From: a virus
Reading direction: 5' to 3' (one strand)
DNA length: 36,738 nt
Virus record (IMG/VR): IMGVR_UViG_3300032897_000015
Coordinates: 1 to 36,738 of that record
Shown: in pieces, positions 29,087 to 35,973 of the stretch
Position numbering within the stretch: the first letter of the stretch is position 1
How the letters are laid out: each line of letters opens with the position of its first letter
The notes under the pieces: model-generated
Seen by the model: only the letters and a program-made list of their open reading frames with translations
Told to the model about the DNA's origin: nothing
Database searches by the model: none
Position numbers and translations under genes: made by a program

Positions 29087-29146
29087 GCGCGAAGCTTCGC
29101 GCGGCGGGCACCAGCTGCGGCGAGGAGAGGGCATCCCCCTCGCCGC
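29087..29146. other. Paired strong hairpins between scaffold and capsid genes
   Basis: The 194-base gap (28967-29160) has a perfect 16-base palindrome GCGCGAAGCTTCGCGC (29087-29102) and a 9-base stem GCGGCGAGG/CCTCGCCGC (29117-29125 and 29138-29146) with further G-C pairs in the loop. No T-run follows. The structure could stabilise or process capsid RNA and raise its level over scaffold. No good promoter found in the gap. Confidence 0.55.
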
Positions 29147-29160
29147 GTCAAACTCTACCG

Positions 29161-30102
29161 TCAATCCGGTATGGCCGCAATAGCTGCAGCCATTCGTTCT
29201 GCTTCCGTCCTGCGCGCACTGCGCGGGCTGGGCAACGGGGTGTCCGGGTTTGAGAGGGAGGGTGTCGGCTCGGACGCGCGTACTTCCTGCTTCCTGGGTT
29301 GAGCCTGAGGCGCCTGATTGCTCTTGAACTTCGCCAGGTTGAGCAGGCGCGCAGCCTTACCCTCGAAGAACTTCTCGGCCTTTTCTGCTGCTTGCTTCGG
29401 GCTGAGTACTGTGCCATCTGCCTTGTACGCTGCGTCCATGATGGCGAACAGGTAGTCACGCGGCTCGATCTTCGCTCCGGTCGCATCTGCCTCTCCCTCG
29501 AGCGCGGCCAGAAAGACCGGATACTCGCTGGCGTTGGTGGTCACGTACTCGTGCAGCTCGGTCTTCACGTCGGCGATCGCCTCCTGATACTCGCGCTCCT
29601 GCGCCGCCTTCGCCGCTGCAGCTGCCTGATGGTCGCGCTCCTCGAGCTGTTTCCGGAGAGCCTGCACGTCCTGCTTGACCGAGGCCACCTGGACTTCGGG
29701 CGGAGGCGGGGCTCCCGGATTCGCCAGCGCTTGCTGCCATGCCGCGATGACCTGATCAGCCGGAATGCCCGGAAAGTAATCCTGCAGCATCAGCAGAGGA
29801 TTCTCTCGGTAGGATGCCTGCCGAGCCTGGGAGGCCTTCTGGTCCGCTTCCCACTTGGCGCGCTCTGCGGCGAGCTTGGCTCGCTCTTGTCGGATGGCGT
29901 GAGCCTGCCGCTCGGCAGCGACTGCAGGGTCAGGTGTAGCTGGCGCGGGAGCGGCGACTGGGGCAACCGCGGGAGCTGCTGGGGCCGGGGCCGCTGGGGC
30001 CGGTTCTCCGCCGAGAGCCGCGATGGCGCGCGCCATCCGATCGGCGGGTACCGGTTTCGTGGGGACAGCGGGGGATGGAGCTGGGACAACTGCGTCTGGC
30101 AT
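29161..30102 (-). CDS. Scaffold protein, 313 aa
   Basis: ATG behind AAGGAGACACAGCC. A Pro/Ala-rich N-terminus (residues 1-60) is followed by a long charged helix (RQERAKLAAERAKWEADQKA), a region with ENPLLMLQDYFPGIPADQVI, then another coiled coil. The C-terminus is basic and Pro-rich with EKAEKFFEGKAARLLNLAKF, the part that usually docks onto the coat. Placed between portal and capsid as expected. No protease motif is visible. Confidence 0.82.
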   Translation of the reverse strand: MPDAVVPAPSPAVPTKPVPADRMARAIAALGGEPAPAAPAPAAPAVAPVAAPAPATPDPAVAAERQAHAIRQERAKLAAERAKWEADQKASQARQASYRENPLLMLQDYFPGIPADQVIAAWQQALANPGAPPPPEVQVASVKQDVQALRKQLEERDHQAAAAAKAAQEREYQEAIADVKTELHEYVTTNASEYPVFLAALEGEADATGAKIEPRDYLFAIMDAAYKADGTVLSPKQAAEKAEKFFEGKAARLLNLAKFKSNQAPQAQPRKQEVRASEPTPSLSNPDTPLPSPRSARRTEAERMAAAIAAIPD

Positions 30103-30114
30103 GGCTGTGTCTCC

Positions 30115-32064
30115 TTACGCGCTGGGCGCGTTGGGCAAAAGGTCCGACTGCGGTGGAGGTTGCGGGACAGCCTGAGGTGCGGCGCCCGGAAGGCCCGGTG
30201 GTGGAGGCGGCATAGACTTCACGGTTAGTAGGTCGCAGGCGTTCATCCAGTCCTGGAGCATGAGGAGGCGATCCTCTGCCAACCCCTGCCCCTTGCCTCG
30301 CAGGTAGTACATCTGCGCCATAGCGCGAGCAAACGCAAAGTCACCAACTGCGGGATCTGGCCCCTCATACTTCCCCTCGTCTACGATGTCGTCGAGGGTC
30401 AACTGGACATAGTCCAGCATCGAGCTTGACAGCGAGTCGTATTCCTCCAAGTCCGGGAAATCAAGAAGGCGAGCGGCCATTTGCTGCGGGATGAGTCCCG
30501 CCTGCACCCACTCCTGAACCTGCGCAGTCCGGCCAGCAGGATCGTGCGGCAGAGAGGAGATCGGGTACACTTGCATAATGTACGAGTCGTCTTCGAGGTC
30601 GATATCCATCCAGTCGATAGTTTCGAGGAATCGCTTCCCGGGCACTTTTACCGGGTATCCATTGCCAGTGGACTTGGAGATGTCTCTCGCGATAGCGATC
30701 CCGATGCGAGCCGCCTCCATGTGAAACTCTTCATACTGTTGGCCGATGAGCTGGAAGCGATCGCTACCAATATCCTCGTACTCACGGAGCGCTTTGCCGC
30801 TATTGAGGCCCGCAGGCTTCTCACTGGTAGCGCTGAGCTCCGAGATGCCTGCCTGATCGTAGGCGCTCGCCTTGAGCCGCTCAAAATGCTGGTAATATTC
30901 AGCCGGGACGACCTGCGGAGAGAGATACACTGGAGCCTGTTGACGGTACCAGATGATCGTTCCGATGTCGTTGTTCAGGTGGCCGGTATTGACCTTGCTC
31001 CCGAGCTCCAGGGCGATTTTAAATGTGCCCATTAGATGCATTGACCGCTGAATAAGCCACAGCAGTTTGTTCATTTCCAGCTGGATATTCTGGATCGACT
31101 CCACCAATCCTCTGCTCCAGTACCCATAGAGCGGAGGCGACCACGGGAAGCGCGCGAACGGAAAGAAATCGTGCTTCCATTCACCCTTCCACAGGAGCTT
31201 GTTCGGGAGACTGATGGCGCACAGGCCGTCTGTCGCCTCCGGGCCGCTGGGCAGGTGCCATGACTGCGCAACCGAGACCTGATCTGCGATCGACTTGGTG
31301 TCGAAGCCTGAATAATCGTCGTTGACGGCCGTCTCAGCCGACTTGAGCGCGGCCACCGCGTCCTTCATCTCCGCCGCGGAGAGTGGCAAGCTCTTCACCC
31401 ACTCGATCATGAGCTGTCGGTCAACGTTGCGAACGCGATGCATCTGGCGAGGGGTGCCGTAAAACGCCTCGATGTCATCCACGTAGATCTCATGGCAGAG
31501 CACACGCTCCATGCACACCCGGCCGAATCGCTCGAAGATGTGCAAAAATCCGTCAGACAGGATGGCGCCTTCTTTGAAGACACGAGGCGCCATCTGCCTG
31601 AGGCGGTTCTCATAGAACATGCCCTCACAAAACTTGGTGAGCTTCTTCGCCTTGCGCTGCACGCGGTGGTCGGTGCCATCCGTGAGGAACAGGGGCTTCG
31701 GCTTGTTTTTCGCCATCTTCGCGGCCACCGTATCCACTGCACTGGCCGCCACGTTGTACGTGATGCGGTCGCGCATAGCCGGCTGGACGGCCGAGGCGCG
31801 GCTGATGCTCATGCCCTGCAGGCCGAACAGGGACAGATTCCCGTACAACCGCGCAGACAAGAGCCGCTGCGACTCGAGGCGAGTGGAGCGGTCCTTGATG
31901 GTCTCGATCACTCCATGGATGCTGTCAGCCATCTCGGCCGGCGAAGCCAACCACCATTCCCGAGTCGTGTTGCCAGCGTCGCGTTTGGCCTCGCCGACCT
32001 TCTCGGGCTCACCCGGTTTACGCTCGGTTACTCCGGTGTGGTCCATTTTCTTTTTGCGCGCCAT
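30115..32064 (-). CDS. Portal protein, 649 aa
   Basis: The ATG at 32064 follows AGGAGGGTTCACCTA; an in-frame ATG at 32115 overlapping the previous stop is an alternative. Conserved parts are RLYGNLSLFGLQ and DRITYNVAASAVDTVAAKMA (wing), FEGAILSD-like KEGAILSDGFLHIFE, HEIYVDDIEAFYGTPRQMH, FPWSPPLYGYWSRGLVE, LNSGKALREYEDIGSDRFQ (stem and clip) and the C-terminal helix. Twelve copies form the DNA channel at the head vertex. The Pro-rich tail (PPPPPGLPGAAPQ) is disordered. Length fits podovirus portals. Confidence 0.85.
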   Translation of the reverse strand: MARKKKMDHTGVTERKPGEPEKVGEAKRDAGNTTREWWLASPAEMADSIHGVIETIKDRSTRLESQRLLSARLYGNLSLFGLQGMSISRASAVQPAMRDRITYNVAASAVDTVAAKMAKNKPKPLFLTDGTDHRVQRKAKKLTKFCEGMFYENRLRQMAPRVFKEGAILSDGFLHIFERFGRVCMERVLCHEIYVDDIEAFYGTPRQMHRVRNVDRQLMIEWVKSLPLSAAEMKDAVAALKSAETAVNDDYSGFDTKSIADQVSVAQSWHLPSGPEATDGLCAISLPNKLLWKGEWKHDFFPFARFPWSPPLYGYWSRGLVESIQNIQLEMNKLLWLIQRSMHLMGTFKIALELGSKVNTGHLNNDIGTIIWYRQQAPVYLSPQVVPAEYYQHFERLKASAYDQAGISELSATSEKPAGLNSGKALREYEDIGSDRFQLIGQQYEEFHMEAARIGIAIARDISKSTGNGYPVKVPGKRFLETIDWMDIDLEDDSYIMQVYPISSLPHDPAGRTAQVQEWVQAGLIPQQMAARLLDFPDLEEYDSLSSSMLDYVQLTLDDIVDEGKYEGPDPAVGDFAFARAMAQMYYLRGKGQGLAEDRLLMLQDWMNACDLLTVKSMPPPPPGLPGAAPQAVPQPPPQSDLLPNAPSA

Positions 32065-32105
32065 TAGGTGAACCCTCCTGTTTACGGTTCGCACCCTCCC
32101 GCTTA

Positions 32106-32147
32106 CGCGACTCATCAATCGCGACTCATCAATCGCGACTCATCAAT
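32106..32147. repeat. 14-bp perfect tandem repeat, three copies
   Basis: CGCGACTCATCAAT occurs three times in a row. The unit is not a multiple of three, so each copy presents a different frame: it spans the last codons and the stop of the 32115-32321 gene and also the ATG of a possible early portal start. Gain or loss of a unit would move the stop. Confidence 0.92.
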
Positions 32148-32321
32148 GGCCTCGTTGACCGCCAGAGCAGCGCGCCAAGCATGCTCCCTGGCCGCTATAA
32201 CAGATAGCCCGAAGCCTTCGTCAGTCGTCATCATGTCCAATTCCCGCTCAACCTTCTTGAGCGTCTCCAGGAGCTCACTCAACCGGCTCTTTCGTCGATC
32301 CCTGCGGGCCTTCTTGGTCAT
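32115..32321 (-). CDS. Small coiled-coil protein, 68 aa
   Basis: ATG behind AAGGACGC. Strongly basic N-terminus (KKARRDRRKSRL), then an amphipathic helix LSELLETLKKVERELDMM and a second helix REHAWRAALAVNEAID. The end DESRLMSRD is coded by the 14-base repeats. No family. Lies between terminase and portal where small DNA-binding or assembly factors often occur. Confidence 0.6.
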   Translation of the reverse strand: MTKKARRDRRKSRLSELLETLKKVERELDMMTTDEGFGLSVIAAREHAWRAALAVNEAIDESRLMSRD

Positions 32322-32592
32322 CGCTAGCGTCCTTGTTGGTTACCTGCTTCGCTTTTGCTTTTTCGTCTGCTGCAATCCTCTCCAACCGCTCCCGCTCGGC
32401 AGCTTCGCTCGGAAGTTCCAGGAAGCCCGACCCCTGGTGTCGCTCGAGGAGCAGGAAATGCTTCACTTTAGCACGCTCGGCCAGCGTGAGCGCCGCCAAC
32501 TCCGGCCACCAGTTCTGGTTCATTGAAAACCGACCGGCATTGATTGCCTTGTCATACAGCGGCCAACGCTTCTCACGGTTTCGATCGCTCAT
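32275..32592 (-). CDS. Unknown charged protein, 105 aa
   Basis: I chose the ATG at 32592 (MSDRNREKRWPLYDKAINAG) behind TGGGGACACA. The N-terminal half has MNQNWWPELAALTLAERAKVKHF, a helical domain; the second half is a charged helix (SEAAERERLERIAADEKAKA) with a disordered acidic end. Its stop lies 47 bases inside the next gene, an unusual overlap. No family named. Confidence 0.6.
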   Translation of the reverse strand: MSDRNREKRWPLYDKAINAGRFSMNQNWWPELAALTLAERAKVKHFLLLERHQGSGFLELPSEAAERERLERIAADEKAKAKQVTNKDASDDQEGPQGSTKEPVE

Positions 32593-32767
32593 TGTGTCCC
32601 CAGTCGATCTGGTCATAATTCTGCCGGTACTGCTCTGACGTAGACGGGCTTACCACAATCTTCTCACGCCCGAACGCCTTCCGGGCTTTATGCCTGGCCC
32701 GATCCATGTTCTCCTCATATCCAACCTTCTGAGGATTCCAGCGGTCGGGGTCGCGTGGGTCTTTCAT
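32573..32767 (-). CDS. Small basic protein, 64 aa
   Basis: ATG behind GGAGACGAAGCC and overlapping the previous stop (ATGA). It reads MKDPRDPDRWNPQKVGYEEN, then ARHKARKAFGREKIVV and EQYRQNYDQIDWG. Rich in charged residues and aromatic ends. Not recognised; its context is the packaging module. Confidence 0.6.
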   Translation of the reverse strand: MKDPRDPDRWNPQKVGYEENMDRARHKARKAFGREKIVVSPSTSEQYRQNYDQIDWGHNERSKP

Positions 32768-33006
32768 GGCTTCGTCTCCGGCACCAACATCTGGGCGTAG
32801 AGCAGGCTCCAGCTCGGACGTAAGAAAGTTGTGGTGAGTCCATCCATGCGGAACTGACCGTCAGGCACAACCGCATTGAACCACGCGTTATAAGACCTGA
32901 ACCCCGCGCTGTACGTCGCATTGAACCACGCGTTATAAGACCCCAGGAACTCCTGACGCCTACGCCTATTGGCTGCCCTACGCTGCCTCGTCGATCGGCA
33001 CCACAT
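32764..33006 (-). CDS. Small protein with an internal 15-aa duplication, 80 aa
   Basis: Start at MWCRSTRQRRAANRRRRQEF, a very basic leader, with AGAGG ahead. Then SYNAWFNA appears twice, 15 residues apart, coded by a 25-base exact DNA repeat (32873-32897 and 32918-32942). The rest, GQFRMDGLTTTFLRPSWSLL, could be strand-rich. The duplication looks recent. Unknown function; DNA binding by the Arg-rich part is possible. Confidence 0.58.
   Translation of the reverse strand: MWCRSTRQRRAANRRRRQEFLGSYNAWFNATYSAGFRSYNAWFNAVVPDGQFRMDGLTTTFLRPSWSLLYAQMLVPETKP
32873..32942. repeat. 25-bp direct repeat, two in-frame copies, period 45
   Basis: GCATTGAACCACGCGTTATA and the next five bases occur exactly at 32873-32897 and 32918-32942. 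The period of 45 bases keeps the frame and doubles SYNAWFNA in the protein. Confidence 0.92.
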
Positions 33007-33007
33007 C

Positions 33008-33253
33008 TCACTGGCCTCTTTCCTTATCCTGCTCGGCCTTGCGCTCCGAGGGCAGAGCTCCCGGAGTAGACCACTCCAACATGTCCTCATCGGGCGGCAT
33101 CTCTCCGGCCAACCCGCGGATTGCGTCCTCCACCTTCTCAGCCTCTGCAGGCGTGGGCGCCGCGGCGGGGGCGAAAGCAGCCTCTACCTTCGCGATGAAC
33201 CGCAGGATGCGGTCCACTTTACGTTCTAGGTTTCCCAATCGTTCGTCTGCCAT
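33008..33253 (-). CDS. Small coiled-coil protein, 81 aa
   Basis: ATG with the strong site AGGAGG, starting inside the 3' end of terL (28-base overlap). Residues 1-25 are a helix (LGNLERKVDRILRFIAKVE), followed by an Ala/Pro linker and an acidic helix. It ends in charged residues ERKAEQDKERGQ. No known family. Confidence 0.6.
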   Translation of the reverse strand: MADERLGNLERKVDRILRFIAKVEAAFAPAAAPTPAEAEKVEDAIRGLAGEMPPDEDMLEWSTPGALPSERKAEQDKERGQ

Positions 33254-34695
33254 GTGGCCTCCTCTTCACTCCTGCGCCGGTGCTCCTCTTCCAGTTGGCT
33301 CCAATAGTCGTCCTGCTGAGCCTCTAAGGCTTCCATTGTACCTGGAGCCGGCACCTCTATCCTGGGCTCTGACAGCCAGGATAGAGAGAGCATATAGGCG
33401 TAGAGTACGGCGTCAGTGATATCGGAATGGAATCGCTCAGATACGACTCTTTTGTCTGGAGTACTCTTGTCCTTGTCCCACTCGACCAACATCACATCAT
33501 GCGCGAATCGGCTATCACTATGAGCGTAGAATCTGCCCGTCCTCATGGCATCGTTCAGGAGCTCGATATGAGCTTCTTTCTCGGACTTTTTGGCGCCCTG
33601 GCAGGGGATCTCATGCCGAGCCTGCAATTCCACGATTAGTTTCATCCCCATTCCCGCCGGGTCCATCACGACACCGCGAACGTTGTCGGGTCCGAGCCGG
33701 TAGTAGACCTCCTTGACCACGTTGACCAGGGAAGTGATGTCGCCCTTGTTCTTGAGGTGCTCTTCTATGAGCCAGGTGGAGGGCAGATGCTCATTGTACG
33801 CAAGCACTGCGACTGCGTCCGCGTCGCCGAATCCGATGTCGATACCGATGACATACTGCCACCGCCCCTGGGCCTTCGGCAGAGCGTCGAACGCATTCTT
33901 GACCCTGTCGAAATGGAACACCAGGCTGTCAGGATCTAGAACCCACCGGCCAAACCACTCGCGCTGGATGGCTGGGGACTCAACCGTGAGTCCTCGAAGT
34001 GCAAGAACCTTGGCCAGCATCGCCTTCGCGCCTGGTAGGTAGGGATTATCCCAGACCGTCCAGCTGTGCCGCGACCAGCGCGCGCCTTCGAGGTCGATCT
34101 TCGATTGGTCCCCGAAGCAAGCATCGTAGAAATACCCAGTCGGAACCGGGGCGGGCGTTCCAATCATGCGTACCTTGCCATCGTGGTCGATGAGCGAAGG
34201 CATGAGAACTTCCTCTACAAGTTCTCTCAGGTAAGGCGGGAGTGCCTGCGCTTCATCTATCGCAACACGCCCCCAACCCGTGCCGCGCAGCTTCTCGATC
34301 TCTCCTTTCGTCTCCATTCCGAAAAGGAAGACCTTGTCCTCGCCGTTCTTCTTGAGCGTGAGGTCGCTTTCGTTCGGGATGAAGCCAAGCCGGTACTTCC
34401 GATTGATGTTGAGGAGGGTTGGCCAGATGTTGCGCTTGGCCAGTTTGCGCGTGATGGTGACGTAGGCGCTCGGGGCCTCTGGCTTTCTGTGCGGCCCCTC
34501 GATGAGCCATCCCCCGACCCCGCGAGTCTTGCCCGCGCGTCGAGAGCAGTTGGCGGTAGCGAATGTGGCCTCATCCCGCATGAACGCGAGCTGCGGCCCG
34601 AAAGCGTACGACTCAAGATCGAAGGGCCTGGGAGGACGTGGGTCCGCCAGCCGAGCCGCCTCCTGGGCGCGAGCCTCAATGGCGCTCCAGCTCAG
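33226..34695 (-). CDS. terL: Terminase large subunit, probable CTG start, 489 aa
   Basis: ATPase motifs: Walker A CSRRAGKT, Walker B VAIDEAQ, coupling MIGTPAP. Nuclease: VIGIDIGFGDADAV (first Asp), VVMDPAGMG and SDITDAVLYAY (last Asp). The first ATG (34581) has no ribosome site and leaves only about 12 residues before Walker A, cutting away an upstream stretch that is in frame and conserved in style (RPFDLESYAFGPQLAF, a Q-motif). No ATG, GTG or TTG lies between the upstream TAG and this part, but a CTG at 34695 stands nine bases after AGGAGG. I therefore place the start there; ATT at 34680 is another option. Confidence 0.85.
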   Translation of the reverse strand: MSWSAIEARAQEAARLADPRPPRPFDLESYAFGPQLAFMRDEATFATANCSRRAGKTRGVGGWLIEGPHRKPEAPSAYVTITRKLAKRNIWPTLLNINRKYRLGFIPNESDLTLKKNGEDKVFLFGMETKGEIEKLRGTGWGRVAIDEAQALPPYLRELVEEVLMPSLIDHDGKVRMIGTPAPVPTGYFYDACFGDQSKIDLEGARWSRHSWTVWDNPYLPGAKAMLAKVLALRGLTVESPAIQREWFGRWVLDPDSLVFHFDRVKNAFDALPKAQGRWQYVIGIDIGFGDADAVAVLAYNEHLPSTWLIEEHLKNKGDITSLVNVVKEVYYRLGPDNVRGVVMDPAGMGMKLIVELQARHEIPCQGAKKSEKEAHIELLNDAMRTGRFYAHSDSRFAHDVMLVEWDKDKSTPDKRVVSERFHSDITDAVLYAYMLSLSWLSEPRIEVPAPGTMEALEAQQDDYWSQLEEEHRRRSEEEATWQTNDWET

Positions 34696-34936
34696 CGTCT
34701 TCGGCCTCCTCTCCTTCCTCCGTGTCCTTGCCTAGCCGGCGCTCCACGCGGCGGAGTAGGTCCTCAGTTTCGGCAGCCTTGATCACGTCGATCATGGTGC
34801 GGAGACCATAAATCAGGACCTTGCCCCTGCTGGGGTTCATCTGCTCGTCCCGCACCTTTTTGATCACGTCAGCAAGCTCATTGCGGACGGAGAGCACCGT
34901 CCATAGAGATCGGCCGCGCTGACCGGGGAGAGCCAC
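34676..34936 (-). CDS. Small packaging-region protein, 86 aa
   Basis: RNELADVIKKVRDEQMNPSR, then GLRTMIDVIKAAETEDLLRR, is a helical pattern common in small proteins upstream of phage terminase genes; it might replace or help the small terminase, but no HTH is evident. The start GTG at 34936 is uncertain because it has little of a ribosome site; GTG further in (before LSVRNELAD) is possible. Its acidic tail overlaps the terL start, and its codons form terL's ribosome site. Confidence 0.58.
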   Translation of the reverse strand: MALPGQRGRSLWTVLSVRNELADVIKKVRDEQMNPSRGKVLIYGLRTMIDVIKAAETEDLLRRVERRLGKDTEEGEEAEDAELERH

Positions 34937-34937
34937 C

Positions 34938-35213
34938 TCAGTAGCCGATGCCGGTGATGTTGGAGTCCGGGATTTCGAACTCGTCGTTCGCCTCGTTCCG
35001 CAGGAAGACGGAGCCGCGCAACCTCACGAGTTCGATGGTGCCGGCCAACCCCGGCATGCGCGATTCGATTCGCCTACCCAGCAACCAGGGGCAGGGTACC
35101 TGCTCCCGGAGATGGAGCACGCGAACTTTCCGCGGGCCAGAATTGTCGGTACGGGTCGTAGACGGCGTCTGGGAATTTCGATCGGAGGAATTTGTACCAG
35201 TCGTCTGAGGCAT
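34938..35213 (-). CDS. Small beta-rich protein, 60-91 aa
   Basis: The ATG at 35213 has AAGGAG far upstream and produces a 140-base overlap with the GNAT gene. Starting instead at GTG 35120 (after GGAAAG) gives 60 residues and about 47 bases of overlap, which I think more natural. The conserved-looking part, GTIELVRLRGSVFLRNEAND, ends EIPDSNITGIGY and recalls small SH3/Sm-like phage proteins. No function assigned. Confidence 0.5.
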   Translation of the reverse strand: MPQTTGTNSSDRNSQTPSTTRTDNSGPRKVRVLHLREQVPCPWLLGRRIESRMPGLAGTIELVRLRGSVFLRNEANDEFEIPDSNITGIGY

Positions 35214-35565
35214 GGGATAGGACCACTCCTTTCAGTTTCGGTGGGAAGTTTGCCGCACCAAAGAGCAGGGACGCAATACCACGTCGCCTGAACGGCTCCT
35301 TGACGTGGCACCAGTGCAGGATGGGCGAGGCATCGTGAGCACCTATGACAGCATACCCCACGATGATGCTAGGATCCTCCTCGAGCGCGGCCACCAGTAT
35401 CAGCGATTCCGGCAACAGGGACTCGATGACCCTGCGATGCCCGATGTAGAAGACAGAGTTCATCATGCCGGACCGCCCAAAGGACGAACCGTACCGGTAG
35501 CCCTTTTGCCATGAATCCATTATGAATGGTAAATCCACAGAGCTACCGGCCCGGATGACGAGCAT
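35074..35565 (-). CDS. GNAT-family N-acetyltransferase, 163 aa
   Basis: The acetyl-CoA motif is clear: ILHWCHVKEPFRRRGIASLL (about residues 83-102) with R-R-x-G-I/A. It is preceded by ALEEDPSIIVGYAVIG (strand 4) and followed by DDWYKFLRSKFPDAVYDPY. The start MLVIRAGSSVDLPFIMDSWQ is the usual GNAT first strand-helix. Start overlaps the previous stop (TGATG). GNATs near phage terminase genes are frequent; substrate unknown. Confidence 0.8.
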   Translation of the reverse strand: MLVIRAGSSVDLPFIMDSWQKGYRYGSSFGRSGMMNSVFYIGHRRVIESLLPESLILVAALEEDPSIIVGYAVIGAHDASPILHWCHVKEPFRRRGIASLLFGAANFPPKLKGVVLSHASDDWYKFLRSKFPDAVYDPYRQFWPAESSRAPSPGAGTLPLVAG

Positions 35566-35966
35566 CAGTAATACCCCACAAACCGGGTAAACTCACAATC
35601 ACCTGAATGCAGAGCGTCCTTGGCGCATCCATACACCCCGATACCCCTAAGATCGCACCCAAGTCTAACGCGGTCGCAGAACTTGGGCGTTTTCACCAAG
35701 GGTTGCTCCTCTGGACACAATAGGTGAAGCCACTTCTCTAGCCACAACGCTCTCGGATCCAGTCTATTGGACAGATATGCCTTCAATTCCTGAAACACGT
35801 CATGCGCTGTTGGCGCAGCTGGCTCTTCCATCCCTGCATTCAATAGAGCGCAGCACTTTTCGTGTAACGACTGATCCCCCTGAAAACGCACCTGATCGCC
35901 ATACTTATGGAAAGACTCCTTCACCGCGGCCACGTACTCTTTCATCGCTTTTTCGAGCTTGGTCAT
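35565..35966 (-). CDS. Unknown protein, 133 aa
   Basis: ATG behind GAGGAAGCA. Helical N-terminus (LEKAMKEYVAAVKESFHKYG), CCALLN in the middle, then Cys residues in LLCPEE, FCDRVRLGCDLRGIGVYGC and SGDCEFTRF. Six or more Cys in the last half may bind metal or form bridges. No family found. Confidence 0.6.
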   Translation of the reverse strand: MTKLEKAMKEYVAAVKESFHKYGDQVRFQGDQSLHEKCCALLNAGMEEPAAPTAHDVFQELKAYLSNRLDPRALWLEKWLHLLCPEEQPLVKTPKFCDRVRLGCDLRGIGVYGCAKDALHSGDCEFTRFVGYY

Positions 35967-35973
35967 TGCTTCC

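Noticed and set aside
29299-30228. 309-codon plus-strand open frame
   Set aside because: Antisense to the scaffold gene; Leu/Arg-rich sequence typical of a reversed coiled-coil gene.
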